DNA of 64,000 bases from Gammaproteobacteria bacterium UBA7803 (GTDB lineage Bacteria > Pseudomonadota > Gammaproteobacteria > Pseudomonadales > Azotimanducaceae). How positions within the stretch are numbered: position 1 is the stretch's first letter; every line of letters begins with the position of its first letter. The position numbers and the translations under genes were made by a program. The stretch covers positions 1-64,000 of the forward strand of contig DLCH01000017.1 of NCBI GenBank assembly GCA_002480525.1, in the 5' to 3' direction. This document shows positions 22,133-34,851 of this stretch, in pieces. The notes under the pieces were generated by a model, which saw only the letters and a list, made by a program, of their open reading frames with translations, was not told where the DNA came from and ran no database searches.

Positions 22133-22206
22133 CCGGGGGTTCCCGGACCGATCATACGCGCGGGGTCGCCGGGCACGGCGGGGCCGACCGCGAGACGTTG
22201 CCGCCG

Positions 22207-22599
22207 CTACTTCACCACCTTCAGATGCCCGCCGGGCCTGTCGTCGTCGCCACCCGGCGGCGGCGGCTCGTCAGGGCCGGGGAAGTGCTCGGCTTCGAAG
22301 GCCATGCCCTCGCCGGTCTCCTTGGCGTAGATGGCCTCGATGCTGCCCATGGGCAGATAGACGGCGAACGGCTTGCCGCCGAAGCGGCAGTGACAGGCGA
22401 CGGCGTCCTGGTCGAGAGACAGCTCCCGGACCGCGTGGGGCGCGATGTTCAGGACGATCTTGCCGTCGTTGACGAACTCCACGGGCACGGAGACGCCGTC
22501 GGCGTTGGCGTTCACGAGCACGTAGGGGGTCAGCTCGCTGTCCACGATCCAGTCGTAGAGCGCGCGCAACAGGTAGGGTCGTTTTGGCTTCTTGCTCAT
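22207..22599 (-). CDS. sspB: ClpXP protease specificity-enhancing factor SspB
   Basis: SspB delivers ssrA-tagged proteins to ClpXP. The 130-residue protein begins with the family sequence KRPYLLRALYDWIVDSELTPYVLV, has a Gly/Pro/Asp-rich flexible tail (about 112-124) and ends GGHLKVVK, which matches the ClpX-binding tail motif. ATG 22599 follows GGGAGG. It is downstream of sspA with an 82-base gap, the usual pairing. Confidence 0.95.
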   Translation of the reverse strand: MSKKPKRPYLLRALYDWIVDSELTPYVLVNANADGVSVPVEFVNDGKIVLNIAPHAVRELSLDQDAVACHCRFGGKPFAVYLPMGSIEAIYAKETGEGMAFEAEHFPGPDEPPPPGGDDDRPGGHLKVVK

Positions 22600-22681
22600 G
22601 CGCCTCCCGCGGCACGGCACGAGGCCGGGACGGCGGCGGAACCGCCGGGCGCTGACGACGCCGCGCCCGGCGATGCCGCGG

Positions 22682-23314
22682 TCAGTCCTGCATCTCGAGT
22701 TCGGCTTCCGTCAGGCTCGCCCGGAAGGACTCCCGCTCGAAGATCATCTGCATGTACTTCTGCAGCGGCTTCGTGCTGCGTTCCGGAAGGGAAATGTCCG
22801 CTGCCTTCAAGCGCCAGAGAATGGGCGCGACGCAGCAGTCCACCAGGGTGAACTCCTCGTTCATGAAGAACGGCTTCTCGGCGAAGATCGGCGCCACCGC
22901 GATGATGCTCTCGCGCAGTTCCTTGCGGGCCCGGGTGATCACGGTCTCGCGGCCCTTGCCGGCCATCAGAATGTCGAGCCGGCCGCTCCACTCGCGCTCC
23001 ACCCGGGTGATCCACAGGCGGGACAGCGCACGCGCCACCGGGTAGACGGGCAGCAGCGGCGGATGGGGGAAGCGTTCGTCGAGGTATTCCATGATGACGT
23101 TCGCTTCATAGAGCACCAGGTCCCGATCCAGCAGGGTCGGGAGACTGTTGTACGGATTGATCTCCGCCAGGTCTTCCGGCTTGTTGTTCGGATCCACGTC
23201 CACGATGTCGCAGGTGACGCCCTTCTCGCACAGCACCATGCGCACCCGGTGGGAATAGTGATCCCGGGCGTCGGAGAACAACGTCATGGAGGAACGTTTG
23301 GTAACTAGACTCAT
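22682..23314 (-). CDS. sspA: Stringent starvation protein A
   Basis: SspA is a glutathione-S-transferase-fold protein that binds RNA polymerase and alters transcription in stationary phase. The 210-residue protein has the thioredoxin-like N-terminal half (MTLFSDARDHYSHRVRMVLCEKGV) and the helical C-terminal half, including NEEFTLVDCCVAPILWRL. The usual catalytic GST residue is not expected in this family. It follows the cytochrome bc1 genes on the same strand. Confidence 0.95.
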   Translation of the reverse strand: MSLVTKRSSMTLFSDARDHYSHRVRMVLCEKGVTCDIVDVDPNNKPEDLAEINPYNSLPTLLDRDLVLYEANVIMEYLDERFPHPPLLPVYPVARALSRLWITRVEREWSGRLDILMAGKGRETVITRARKELRESIIAVAPIFAEKPFFMNEEFTLVDCCVAPILWRLKAADISLPERSTKPLQKYMQMIFERESFRASLTEAELEMQD

Positions 23315-23443
23315 GCAGCTTCACCCAGAGGCAATGAACAAGCGTAAAGGCCTGATGCCGCCGCGGACCCCGACCGGAGTCGGCCCCGCGGGCGACGGCG
23401 TGGGGCCCCGGCGCGCTTCAGCGGCCGGGCCCCCGGTGACGGC

Positions 23444-24235
23444 TCAACGGACCGCCTTGTGGTATTCCCTGCCGAGCAGCCAGGTGAAGACGTAGAGGAT
23501 GAGCAGGAACAGCAGCACGTACACACCGGTCCGGTGGCGTTCCAGCCGGCTCGGATCGCCGGTGTAATACAGGAAGTTGGCGATGTCGTACGCCGCCTGG
23601 TCGTACTCGTCAGGCGTGTACATGCCGGTTCCTTCCTCGAGCACCAGCTCGCCGCACTTCTCCTCGGTGATGGTCTTGCCGGGCTCCAGCGGATCCCGCA
23701 TCTCACCGCCGTTCTCTGCGATCTTCGGTACCTGGACACAGCCCAGCCGCTGGACGCCCTGCAGCTCGAGCAGCGCATGGGGCATGCCGACGTTGGGGAA
23801 AACCTTGTTGTTGACGCCGAGCGGACGGGACTCGTCCACGTAGAACGTCTTGAGATAGTTGTAGATCCATTCCGGGCTGCGGACCCGCGCCACCATGGTC
23901 AGATCGGGCGGCGGCGCGCCGAACCAGTTCTTGGCCGCTTCGGGGTCCATGGCGGACTGCATCTGCTCGCCGATCTTCTGACCGGTGAAGATGATCTGGT
24001 CACGCACGATGTCGTGGGGGATTTCCAGATCGTCCGCGGTGCGCTCGTAGCGCTGGAACTTCAGCGAGTGGCAGCCGAGACAGTAGTTGGTGTACAGCCG
24101 GAAGCCGTTCTGCAGCGACGGCAGATCCTGCAGATCCGGGTCCATCGGCTCCATGGGATAGTTCGACTCGGCGGCCAGCGCCAGGCCCGGCAGCAGCACC
24201 ACGAGCACGGCGGCGAGCAGGTTGTTCTTGTGCAT
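23444..24235 (-). CDS. petC: Ubiquinol-cytochrome c reductase, cytochrome c1
   Basis: Cytochrome c1 passes electrons from the Rieske protein to soluble cytochrome c. The 263-residue protein has a signal peptide, the haem c motif CLGCH at about residues 52-56, the axial-methionine region (VGMPHALLELQG) and one C-terminal membrane anchor (about 237-255). ATG 24235 has GAGGGG three bases upstream; an in-frame ATG at 24247 overlapping the cytochrome b stop is possible. It is the last gene of the bc1 set. Confidence 0.95.
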   Translation of the reverse strand: MHKNNLLAAVLVVLLPGLALAAESNYPMEPMDPDLQDLPSLQNGFRLYTNYCLGCHSLKFQRYERTADDLEIPHDIVRDQIIFTGQKIGEQMQSAMDPEAAKNWFGAPPPDLTMVARVRSPEWIYNYLKTFYVDESRPLGVNNKVFPNVGMPHALLELQGVQRLGCVQVPKIAENGGEMRDPLEPGKTITEEKCGELVLEEGTGMYTPDEYDQAAYDIANFLYYTGDPSRLERHRTGVYVLLFLLILYVFTWLLGREYHKAVR

Positions 24236-24243
24236 GATCCCCC

Positions 24244-25527
24244 TCATCGCATGGTCACCCGTTCCGGCACGGGCTTGGTCTTCTCGGCGCGCGTGTACCA
24301 GGGCATCAGCACGAAGTAGAGGAAGTAGATCACCGTGCAGATCTGCGCGGCCATGGTGGCCGGCGCCGACGGCGGGATCGTGCCGAGGTAGCCGAGGATC
24401 AGGAAGCTGATCACGAACAGACCCAGCGCCACCTTGGAGTACATGCCCTTGTAGCGGATCGACTTCACCGGGCTGCGGTCGAGCCAGGGCAGCACCGCCG
24501 GCAGCGCGATGGCACCCGCCATCACCACGAACCCGAGGAACTTGGCCGTCAGGCCGAACAGCGGGAACGTCGACGCCCGCAGCATGGCGTAGTAAGGCGT
24601 GTAGTACCACACGGGCGCGATGTGCTCCGGGGTCTTCAGCGGATTCGCCTGCTCGAAGTTCGGCTTCTCGAGGAAGTAGCCGCCCATCTCCGGCGCGAAG
24701 AACACCACCGCGCAGAACACGAACAGAAACGCGACGATGGCCGGCAGGTCGTGGCCGATGGTGTAGTAGGGATGGAACGGGATGCCGTCCTTCGGCACGC
24801 CATTGGCATCCTTGTTCTTCTTGATCTCGATGCCGTCGGGGTTGTTCGAGCCGACGTGGTGCAGCGCGACGATGTGCACGAACACCAGCATCACCAGCAC
24901 CAGCGGCAGCGCCACCACGTGGAGCGCGAAGAAGCGGTTCAGGGTGATCTCCGACATCAGGAAGTCGCCGCGCACCCACTGCATCAGGTCCGGGCCGATC
25001 CACGGAATCGAGCCGACCAGGGACACGATCACCTGGGCGCCCCAGTAGGACATGTTGCCCCAGGGCAGCAGGTAGCCGAAGAAGCCTTCCGCCATCAGCA
25101 CCACGAAGATCGCCATGCCGATCAGCCACAGCAGCTCGCGCGGCTTGCGGTAGGACCCGTACATCAGGGCCCGGAACATGTGCAGATAGACGGTGACGAA
25201 GAAGGCCGACGCGCCGGTGGAGTGCAGGTAGCGCAGCAGCCAGCCGTACTCGACGTCGCGCATGATGTACTCGACGGAGCGGAAGGCGCCCTCGCCGCTG
25301 GGCACGTAGCTCATGGTGAGCCAGATGCCGGTGAGGAGCTGGTTGACCAGCACCACCATGGACAGCACGCCGAACAGGTACCAGAAGTTGAAGTTCTTCG
25401 GCGCCCAGTACTTGGACATGTGGTATTCGTAGGTTTCCGTCAGCGGGAACCGCTCGTCCACCCACGTCATGAAGCCGCCCCACGCGGCCGCGACCTTACC
25501 CTGCTGCTTGGTTCCGCTCTCGGCCAT
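24244..25527 (-). CDS. petB: Ubiquinol-cytochrome c reductase, cytochrome b
   Basis: Cytochrome b holds two b haems and the Qo/Qi quinone sites. The 427-residue protein has eight or more membrane helices and the paired haem histidines in LHSTGASAFFVTVYLHM and FALHVVALPLVLVMLVFVHIVAL. The Qo motif is PVWY (in APVWYYTPYY), a variant known among gammaproteobacteria instead of PEWY. The start shares one base with the Rieske stop codon. Confidence 0.97.
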   Translation of the reverse strand: MAESGTKQQGKVAAAWGGFMTWVDERFPLTETYEYHMSKYWAPKNFNFWYLFGVLSMVVLVNQLLTGIWLTMSYVPSGEGAFRSVEYIMRDVEYGWLLRYLHSTGASAFFVTVYLHMFRALMYGSYRKPRELLWLIGMAIFVVLMAEGFFGYLLPWGNMSYWGAQVIVSLVGSIPWIGPDLMQWVRGDFLMSEITLNRFFALHVVALPLVLVMLVFVHIVALHHVGSNNPDGIEIKKNKDANGVPKDGIPFHPYYTIGHDLPAIVAFLFVFCAVVFFAPEMGGYFLEKPNFEQANPLKTPEHIAPVWYYTPYYAMLRASTFPLFGLTAKFLGFVVMAGAIALPAVLPWLDRSPVKSIRYKGMYSKVALGLFVISFLILGYLGTIPPSAPATMAAQICTVIYFLYFVLMPWYTRAEKTKPVPERVTMR

Positions 25528-26180
25528 CAGGCGGTCTCCTCGTCTTCACCGATCAGCAATACGTTGTCGCTCAGGAACTGGTAGGGGGGCACCGGCAGAT
25601 TGTCCGGGGCCGGCACGCCCTTCACCACGCGACCGGCGAGATCGAATCTGGAACCGTGACAGGGGCAGAAGAAGCCGCCGGGCCAGTCCTCGCTGAACAC
25701 GTCGCCGGTGACCTCGCCGTAGTACTTGGGCGAGCAGCCGAGGTGAGTGCAGATGCCGACGTAGACTCCGATCTCCGGGCGCTTGGCGCGGACCGGGTTC
25801 TGAGCGTAGCCGGGCTGCTGATCGACGTTGCCGGAATCCGGGTCGGCCAGCGAATCGTGGCCCTGCTCGAGCCAGTCGATGGTTTCCTGGGTGCGGTAGA
25901 CCACGAAGATCGGCTGGCCGCGCCAGGCGGGCACCGGGCCGAGCATCTCACCGGGCCGCAGCTTGCTGATGTCGACCCGGACCGGCGCGCCCAGCGCGCG
26001 GGCCTTGGCGCTCGGCTGCCAGGAGGCGACGAACGGCACCGCCGCGCCGACGACACCCAGGCCGCCGACCACCGCGGTGGCTCCGATCAGGAAGTAGCGG
26101 CGCTGCCGATTGATGTTCCCAGTGTCGATACTCTCCGCCAGTTCTTCGGCGGACTTACCTTCCTGATCGTCCTGGCTCAC
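25527..26180 (-). CDS. petA: Ubiquinol-cytochrome c reductase, Rieske iron-sulfur subunit
   Basis: The [2Fe-2S] subunit that takes electrons from ubiquinol. The 217-residue protein has an N-terminal membrane anchor preceded by RQRRYFLIGA, resembling a twin-arginine signal. The cluster boxes CTHLGC (144-149) and CPCHGS (172-177) are both intact. It opens the petABC operon. The 163-base gap to rpsI holds no gene; I noted only a weak GC hairpin near 26321-26335 there. Confidence 0.97.
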   Translation of the reverse strand: MSQDDQEGKSAEELAESIDTGNINRQRRYFLIGATAVVGGLGVVGAAVPFVASWQPSAKARALGAPVRVDISKLRPGEMLGPVPAWRGQPIFVVYRTQETIDWLEQGHDSLADPDSGNVDQQPGYAQNPVRAKRPEIGVYVGICTHLGCSPKYYGEVTGDVFSEDWPGGFFCPCHGSRFDLAGRVVKGVPAPDNLPVPPYQFLSDNVLLIGEDEETA

Positions 26181-26343
26181 GGCCCACTCCGACTCTTCTC
26201 GTTAGACGCCCAAGTTTACCACACAACCCGCCGGTCCCGGCGCGTTCGAGGGCCGGAGGAGAGCCTGAATCGAGGCTGGGTTGATCGGTCTCAAGCCGCC
26301 GGCCGCAACGGGGCGTCTGCCCGCTGCGGCAGCGGACAGCGGA

Positions 26344-26736
26344 TCAGCGCTTGGAGTACTGAGGCCGCTTGCGGGCCTTGCGCAGACCCACCTTCTTACG
26401 TTCCACGGCCCGCGCGTCGCGGGTGAGGAATCCGGCGCGGCGCAGGGGCACACGCAGGGTCTCGTCGTGCTCGACCAGGGCCCGGGCGATGCCGTGACGG
26501 ATCGAGCCCGCCTGCCCGGTGTTGCCGCCGCCGGCGACGGTCACCTTCACGTCGACCTTGTCACCGACCTCGGCGACCTCGAGGGCCTGGCGCACCACCA
26601 TGCGGGCGGTCTCCCGGCCGAAGTACTCGTCGAGCGGGCGGTTGTTCACGAAGATGTTGCCCGAGCCGGGGGAGACGAAGACACGCGCCGTCGACGTCTT
26701 GCGCCGGCCCGTGCCGTAACTCTGCGTACCTGCCAT
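26344..26736 (-). CDS. rpsI: 30S ribosomal protein S9
   Basis: Small-subunit protein whose C-terminal tail reaches the P-site tRNA. The 130-residue protein starts [19 protein letters not shown], contains the family stretch [18 protein letters not shown], and ends [12 protein letters not shown], the conserved basic tail. It is three bases downstream of rplM in the usual L13-S9 operon. Confidence 0.99.
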   Translation of the reverse strand: MAGTQSYGTGRRKTSTARVFVSPGSGNIFVNNRPLDEYFGRETARMVVRQALEVAEVGDKVDVKVTVAGGGNTGQAGSIRHGIARALVEHDETLRVPLRRAGFLTRDARAVERKKVGLRKARKRPQYSKR

Positions 26737-26739
26737 ACC

Positions 26740-27168
26740 TTAGATTTCCAGTGGTTCGGGTTGTTGCGCGCTGTGCGGATGCTCGCCGCCGGCGTAGACC
26801 TTGAGCTTCTTCAGCATGGCCCGGCCGAGGGGGTTGCGGGGCATCATGCCCTTGACGGCCTTCTCGATGATGCGCTCCGGGTGGCTGTCCCGCATCTGCT
26901 CGAAGCTGCGGCTCTTGATGCCGCCGGGGTAGCCGCTGTGACGGTAGTACATCTTGTCCGTCGTCTTGGCGCCGGTGACGCGGATCTTCTCGGCGTTGAC
27001 CACGATGACGTAGTCGCCGGTGTCCACGTGCGGCGTGTACTCGGGCTTGTGCTTGCCCCGCAGGCGCGTCGCGATTTCGGTCGCCAGCCGGCCGAGGGTC
27101 TTGTCCTCGGCGTCGACCACGAACCAGGAGCGCCGGACGTCCTCCGCGCGCATGCTTACAGTCTTCAT
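26740..27168 (-). CDS. rplM: 50S ribosomal protein L13
   Basis: Early-assembling large-subunit protein. The 142-residue protein has the typical motifs [34 protein letters not shown], and the signature [20 protein letters not shown]. It is the first gene of the rplM-rpsI operon with a promoter about 105-130 bases upstream and a leader containing a direct repeat. Confidence 0.99.
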   Translation of the reverse strand: MKTVSMRAEDVRRSWFVVDAEDKTLGRLATEIATRLRGKHKPEYTPHVDTGDYVIVVNAEKIRVTGAKTTDKMYYRHSGYPGGIKSRSFEQMRDSHPERIIEKAVKGMMPRNPLGRAMLKKLKVYAGGEHPHSAQQPEPLEI

Positions 27169-27190
27169 GAGCTTATCTTGCCCGCCGTTG

Positions 27191-27216
27191 TCTGGTGCAA
27201 AAATTCTGGTGCAAAA
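27191..27216 (-). repeat. Direct repeat in the rplM leader
   Basis: The 12-mer TCTGGTGCAAAA (as written on the plus strand) occurs at 27191-27202 and again at 27205-27216. It lies in the predicted 5' leader of rplM-rpsI, about 23-48 bases before the start codon. L13 is known to repress its own operon in E. coli through the leader, so this is a candidate control site. Confidence 0.6.
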
Positions 27217-27271
27217 GCATCCGGCGCGCCCTTCGCTGCCACAGCGGGCGCCCGGAAATTTGGGAGCGCGA

Positions 27272-27300
27272 ATGTTAGCGGAGGGTGACGGGCTTTACAA
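27272..27300 (-). promoter_or_regulatory. rplM-rpsI promoter
   Basis: On the minus strand TTGTAA (27295-27300) and TAACAT (27272-27277) are separated by 17 bases. Transcription should start near 27265, giving a leader of about 97 nt. The match and position are good for a ribosomal protein operon. Confidence 0.65.
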
Positions 27301-27327
27301 TGGCCCCTTCCCCGGCCGCTCCCCACC

Positions 27328-27446
27328 GTAGGAGCGGCCTCCCGGCCGCGATCGGCCGCCGCTTTGCGGCGGTCTGGCGGATCGCCTCCGGCCATCCGCG
27401 TGTCGTCGGGGAAGCTGGCGAATCGCGGCCGGGAGGCCGCTCCTAC
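27328..27446. repeat. REPIN-like inverted pair (locus 3)
   Basis: Two common-form elements (stem GCGGCC, loop TCCC, stem GGCCGC) face each other at 27328-27352 and about 27421-27446. They lie between the rplM promoter and the zapE stop. The spacer includes an extra palindromic stretch rich in GGCCGCCGC and GCGGCGG. Confidence 0.85.
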
Positions 27447-27477
27447 AGGGGTGCGGGTGCGGGTTCTGCGGGTGGGC

Positions 27478-28572
27478 TCAGGCCTTGTGGGTGCGCGCCA
27501 GGTAGTCGTGGGACTGCATCTCCAGCAGCCGGCTCTCGGTGCGCTCGAACTCGAAGCGCAGCCGCTCGCCGGCGTACAGCTCGGTGACCGGCACCTCCGC
27601 CGACAGGATCAGCTTGACGTTCCGATCGTAGAATTCGTCAACCAAACTGATGAACCGCCGGGCGGCGTCCTCGTTGCGGGTCGTGAAGCGCCGGACGTTC
27701 GACACCAGCACGGCATGGAACACCCGGGCCAGCTCGATGTAGTCGTTCTGGCTGCGCGGCCCCTCGCACAGCTCCGCGAACTCGAACCAGGCCACGTCCT
27801 CGGACACCCAGCGGGCGCGGATCGAACGCCCCTCCACCTCCAGGGTCACGTCCTCCTCCGGCTCGTCCGGCGCGAGCGCCCGGAAGCTGCGCGTCAGGCT
27901 GGCCTCCGCGGCGGCATCCAGCGGCGCGTGGAAGATCTCGGCGCGCTCCAGCACCCGCAGCCGGTAGTCCACCTCGCCGTCGACGTTGACCACCCGGGTA
28001 TGGCGCTTCAGCAGATCGATGGCCGGCAGAAAGCGGCGCCGCTGCAGGCCGTTCTCGTAGAGCCGGTCCGGCTCGACGTTGGAGGTGGCCACCAGGGTCA
28101 CGCCGCGCTCGAACAGATTGTCGAGCAGCTCGCCGAGGATCATCGCGTCGCCGATGTCGGAGACGAAGAACTCGTCGAAGCACAGCACCCGGGATTCCTC
28201 GGCGAACTGGTCGGCGACGCGCTCGAGCGGATTGGCGGTGCCGGCCAGGGCGCGCAGCTCGCGATGGGTTCGCTGCATGAACCGGTGGAAGTGCATGCGC
28301 ATCCGGTCGTCGGGCGGCTGGCACTCGTAGAACAGGTCCATGAGCATGGTCTTGCCGCGCCCCACGCCACCCCACAGATACAGGCCGGTGACCGGCTCGG
28401 ACCGCTGGCGGCCGCCGCCGATCAGCCTGGTCAGCCAGTTGCCGGTGTCCGCCCGGCGATGGGCCAGCGCGCCATGCAGCTCGTCGAGCAGGGCGACCAC
28501 CTTCTGCTGGGCCGGATCGCGGGCGAATCCCTCGGTCTCAAGCAGCGCGCGGTATTTCTCGTCAGGCGTCAA
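27478..28572 (-). CDS. zapE: Cell division protein ZapE (AFG1-like ATPase)
   Basis: ZapE is an AAA-type ATPase that associates with the Z-ring. The 364-residue protein has Walker A GGVGRGKT (68-75), Walker B LCFDEFFVSD and the family C-terminus. The frame is open to GTG 28635, but the TTG at 28572 follows AGAGGA at good spacing and yields MTPDEKYRALLE, which resembles the MTPxERY start of relatives, so I prefer it. It precedes rplM-rpsI as in E. coli and is divergent from degS. Confidence 0.93.
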   Translation of the reverse strand: MTPDEKYRALLETEGFARDPAQQKVVALLDELHGALAHRRADTGNWLTRLIGGGRQRSEPVTGLYLWGGVGRGKTMLMDLFYECQPPDDRMRMHFHRFMQRTHRELRALAGTANPLERVADQFAEESRVLCFDEFFVSDIGDAMILGELLDNLFERGVTLVATSNVEPDRLYENGLQRRRFLPAIDLLKRHTRVVNVDGEVDYRLRVLERAEIFHAPLDAAAEASLTRSFRALAPDEPEEDVTLEVEGRSIRARWVSEDVAWFEFAELCEGPRSQNDYIELARVFHAVLVSNVRRFTTRNEDAARRFISLVDEFYDRNVKLILSAEVPVTELYAGERLRFEFERTESRLLEMQSHDYLARTHKA

Positions 28573-28734
28573 TGTGTCCTCTGAGGCCGGTGTTCCGTCT
28601 GCGGCCGGAGCGTCGTCCGTGCGCGCAGCCGCCACTTTAGCCCGGCGGGCGGGCCACCGGAAGGTTCGGCCGGGCCGGCGTTCCGGGGCCGCCGGTGAGG
28701 CGTCGCCCGGCCTTTTCTGCTAGCTTTCCGCGCC

Positions 28735-29790
<1,056 letters not shown>

Positions 29791-29826
29791 CATCGACGCC
29801 CGGCGGCCGGTCGCGGGAGCGACGCC

Positions 29827-31142
29827 TCAGTGGTTGTGGTCGACGCCCCGGATGCGAACCTCCGCGGCCCGCGCATGGGCCTCCAGCCCCTCGCCGTGGG
29901 CGAGGGTCGCCGAGGTCCGGCCGACCGCCTCGGCGCCCGCGGGACTCAGGCGGATGACCGAGCTGCGTTTCTGGAAGTCGTAGACGCCGAGGGGCGAGGA
30001 GAACCGCGCGGTGCCGAAGGTGGGCAGCACGTGGCTGGGGCCCGCGGCGTAGTCGCCCATCACCTCCGGCGAGTGGGCGCCGACGAAGATCGCGCCGGCG
30101 TGGCGGATGCCGTCCATCAGCGCATCGGGATCGGCGACGGCGAGCTCGAGGTGCTCGGGGGCGATCCGGTTGGCGATGGCCACCGCCTCCGCCATGTCCC
30201 GGGTCTGGATCAGCGCGCCGCGGCCCTCCAGGGAGCGGCGGATGGTGTCCGCCCGGGGCCGCTGCGGCAGCGCCTCGTTCATGGCCCGGGCGACGGCGGA
30301 CAGCACGTCGGCATCCGGCGACAGCAGAATGGCCTGGGCGGCAGCGTCATGCTCGGCCTGGGAGAACAGATCGAGGGCCAGCCAATCCGCCGGGGCCGAG
30401 CCGTCGGCGATGATCAGCACCTCGCTCGGCCCGGCGATGATGTCGATGCCGACGGCGCCGAACCCCTGCCGCTTGGCCGCCGCCACGAAGGCGCCGCCGG
30501 GGCCGACGATCTTGTCCACCCGCGGCACGGTGGCCGTGCCGAAGGCGAGCGCGGCCACGGCCTGGGCGCCGCCGACGGCGAAGCCCCGCTCGATGCCCGC
30601 CACGTGGGCGGCGGCCATGACCAGCGGATTGCGTACGCCATCCGGCGTGGGCACCGTCATCACCACCTCGCCGACCCCGGCGACGCGCGCCGGAATCGCG
30701 GTCATCAGCACCGTGGACGGATAGGCGGCCTGACCGCCCGGCACGTAGAGGCCCGCCCGGTCGAGGGGCTGCACCCGCTGACCGAGCACGCTGCCGTGCT
30801 CGTCGGTGAACGACCAGTCGGCGTCGAGCTGATGCCGGTGATAGGCCTCGATGCGCGCCGCCGCCTGCTCCAGGGCATCGCGCTCGGCGTCGCCGAGGGA
30901 CTCGAAGGCGGCGCGGAACGCGCCGGCGTCGATCAGCAGATCGGACGCTGCCGAGGGCTGCCAGCGGTCGAGCCGTGCGGTCAGCTCGACGAGGGCCTCG
31001 TCGCCGCGCCGGCGGACGTCGCGGATGATCTCCCCGGCAATGCGGTTGACCTCGTCGTCCTCGCCCACCTCCCAGTAGAGCAGCTCGTCCAGCGCAGCGT
31101 CGAAACCCGGGTCGGCGGTACTCAGCCGGCGCACGTTCAGCG

Positions 31143-31146
<4 letters not shown>
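29827..31146 (-). CDS. hisD: Histidinol dehydrogenase
   Basis: HisD performs the last two oxidations of histidine synthesis using NAD and zinc. The 439-residue protein shows [23 protein letters not shown], the [15 protein letters not shown] region, [14 protein letters not shown] and the metal-site stretch [15 protein letters not shown] with [16 protein letters not shown] start overlaps the hisG stop. hisC, which follows hisD in pseudomonads, is absent; hisD is instead convergent with degS, 36 bases away. Confidence 0.97.
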
Positions 31147-33350
<2,204 letters not shown>

Positions 33351-33357
33351 TGGTCGC

Positions 33358-33675
33358 TCACGTGTTCTGCTCCGGGTGCCCGGCCGCACCTTCCAGCGGC
33401 AGCACCTCGGTGAGGCCGGACAGCTCGATGATGCTCACCAGCTCCGCCGGGGCGCCGGCGAAGGCCACCGCCCGGTCGTGCCGGTCCGCCGCCCGGAACC
33501 AGGCCATCAGCAGCGCCACGGCCGCGCTGTTGCCGTTCTCCAGGCCGGACAGATCGAACACCACGCCGTCCTCGGCCTCGGCGATCGTGGCTTCGCCGGC
33601 GCGGCGGATCTCCATCAGATTGTCGAAGGTGACGGCCCCGGTGACCGGAAACCGCAGGGCCTGCGCGTCGCTCAA
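33358..33675 (-). CDS. mlaB: STAS-domain phospholipid transport subunit MlaB
   Basis: MlaB is the cytoplasmic STAS subunit of the MlaFEDB retrograde lipid transporter. The 105-residue protein contains the STAS core FDLSGLENGNSAAVALLMAWFRAA, with the conserved Ser/Thr-type turn (NSAA). It overlaps mlaC by four bases. Sequence divergence is high in this family, so context carries much of the call. Confidence 0.85.
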   Translation of the reverse strand: MSDAQALRFPVTGAVTFDNLMEIRRAGEATIAEAEDGVVFDLSGLENGNSAAVALLMAWFRAADRHDRAVAFAGAPAELVSIIELSGLTEVLPLEGAAGHPEQNT

Positions 33676-34391
33676 GCCTCCTGCTCCCCGCCGCCGGCCC
33701 CGAGATCCGGCGCCTCGGCGCGCAGCAGCTCGGCCCAGGCGTCGATGACCGCATCCAGCTTGCCGCCGTACTTGGGATCGTTCATGGCGCTGTTGAACTG
33801 GTTGCGGTAGGTCAGTCCCATGTTCACGCCGTTGACGATCAGGTTGCGGATCACCCAGGAACCGTCGTCCTCCTGGGTCACCGAGTACAGCACCGGGTAG
33901 ACCTCGCCGGCCGAGGTGCGGATCTCCATCTTCACCGTCTGGCGCTTGGGGTTGCGCGGCGGCCGGTCCGGCGGAACCACCACCACCTCACCGTCGTTGA
34001 ACTCGGTGAGCGCCAAAGCGTAGGTCCGTACCAGCCCCCACTTGAAGGTCTCGGAGAAGCGCTCGAGCTGGGCCTCGCTGGCGTCACGGCTGTGGGGCCC
34101 CATGACCGACCGGGCGAAGCTGTCGAAATCGACCACCTGGGACAGCAGCGCCTCGACCTCGCGGTACAGGCGCTCCGGGTCCTCGTCGGCGTAGCCCTTG
34201 GCCTCCTCGATCAGCGCCAGCACCTCGTCCGACGTGCGCTTGACCATCTCGGTCGCCGACGCCGGATCCTCGGCGGCCGCAACCGGCAGGGCGGCGGACA
34301 GGCCCATCAGCAGCCCCGCCAGCCAGGCGCCGACGGGCGCCCGAAGCCGGGCTTCCGGCCCGACGAGGTACGAAACGAATTGCGCGATCAT
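33672..34391 (-). CDS. mlaC: Periplasmic phospholipid-binding protein MlaC
   Basis: MlaC shuttles phospholipids between the outer-membrane MlaA complex and MlaD. The 239-residue protein has an N-terminal signal (hydrophobic to about residue 38, cleavage near AAA-ED) and the MlaC/Tgt2 domain (FDSFARSVMGPHSRDASEAQ, VKMEIRTSAGEVYPVLYSV, WVIRNLIVNGVNMGLTYRNQF). I chose ATG 34391, one base after the mlaD stop; upstream codons lie in mlaD. Confidence 0.92.
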   Translation of the reverse strand: MIAQFVSYLVGPEARLRAPVGAWLAGLLMGLSAALPVAAAEDPASATEMVKRTSDEVLALIEEAKGYADEDPERLYREVEALLSQVVDFDSFARSVMGPHSRDASEAQLERFSETFKWGLVRTYALALTEFNDGEVVVVPPDRPPRNPKRQTVKMEIRTSAGEVYPVLYSVTQEDDGSWVIRNLIVNGVNMGLTYRNQFNSAMNDPKYGGKLDAVIDAWAELLRAEAPDLGAGGGEQEA

Positions 34392-34392
34392 G

Positions 34393-34851
34393 TCAGGAAG
34401 CTCCCAGTCGCGTGACCAGGTCCCCGATGAGATTCTCGAGGACCAGGGCACCCTGCGTGTTGGTGATGAATTCGCCCTCGGCGAGGGTCTCCGGATCGCC
34501 GCCGGGGCTGAGCCCCACGTAGCGCGCGCCGAGGATCCCTTCCGTGAGAATCATGGCGCCGGTATCGACCGGCAGCGGCCAGGCGCCCTCGTTGATCTCC
34601 ATCTCGACGATGGCGACGCCGTAATCCGCATCCACCGAGATGCCCGAAACGCGGCCTATGGTAACACCCGCCATGCTCACCTTCGCCCGGACCCGCAGGC
34701 CGGCGACGTCGTCGAACTCTGCCTTGACCAGGTGCGACTCCTCCCCGGTCTGCAGCGTGACGCCGCTGACGCGGACGATCAGCACCACCATGGCCAGGAT
34801 GCCCGCCAGCACGAAAGCGCCGACGCTGATCTCGATGGTTCGCATGTGCAT
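34393..34851 (-). CDS. mlaD: Mla transporter substrate-binding subunit MlaD
   Basis: MlaD is the MCE-domain subunit that forms a hexameric ring in the periplasm. The 152-residue protein has one N-terminal membrane helix (about 9-28) and a single MCE domain (VKAEFDDVAGLRVRAKVSMAGVTIGRV...ILTEGILGARYVGLSPGGD). ATG 34851 shares a base with the mlaE stop; ATG 34845 is an alternative. Confidence 0.95.
   Translation of the reverse strand: MHMRTIEISVGAFVLAGILAMVVLIVRVSGVTLQTGEESHLVKAEFDDVAGLRVRAKVSMAGVTIGRVSGISVDADYGVAIVEMEINEGAWPLPVDTGAMILTEGILGARYVGLSPGGDPETLAEGEFITNTQGALVLENLIGDLVTRLGAS

Noticed and set aside
24600..24650. PVWY instead of PEWY in the cytochrome b Qo site as a novelty
   Set aside because: To my knowledge this variant is already known in gammaproteobacterial cytochrome b, so it is a lineage marker rather than a discovery.
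26321..26335. Hairpin after rpsI as an intrinsic terminator
   Set aside because: The stem is only six base pairs and no T run follows on the minus strand.
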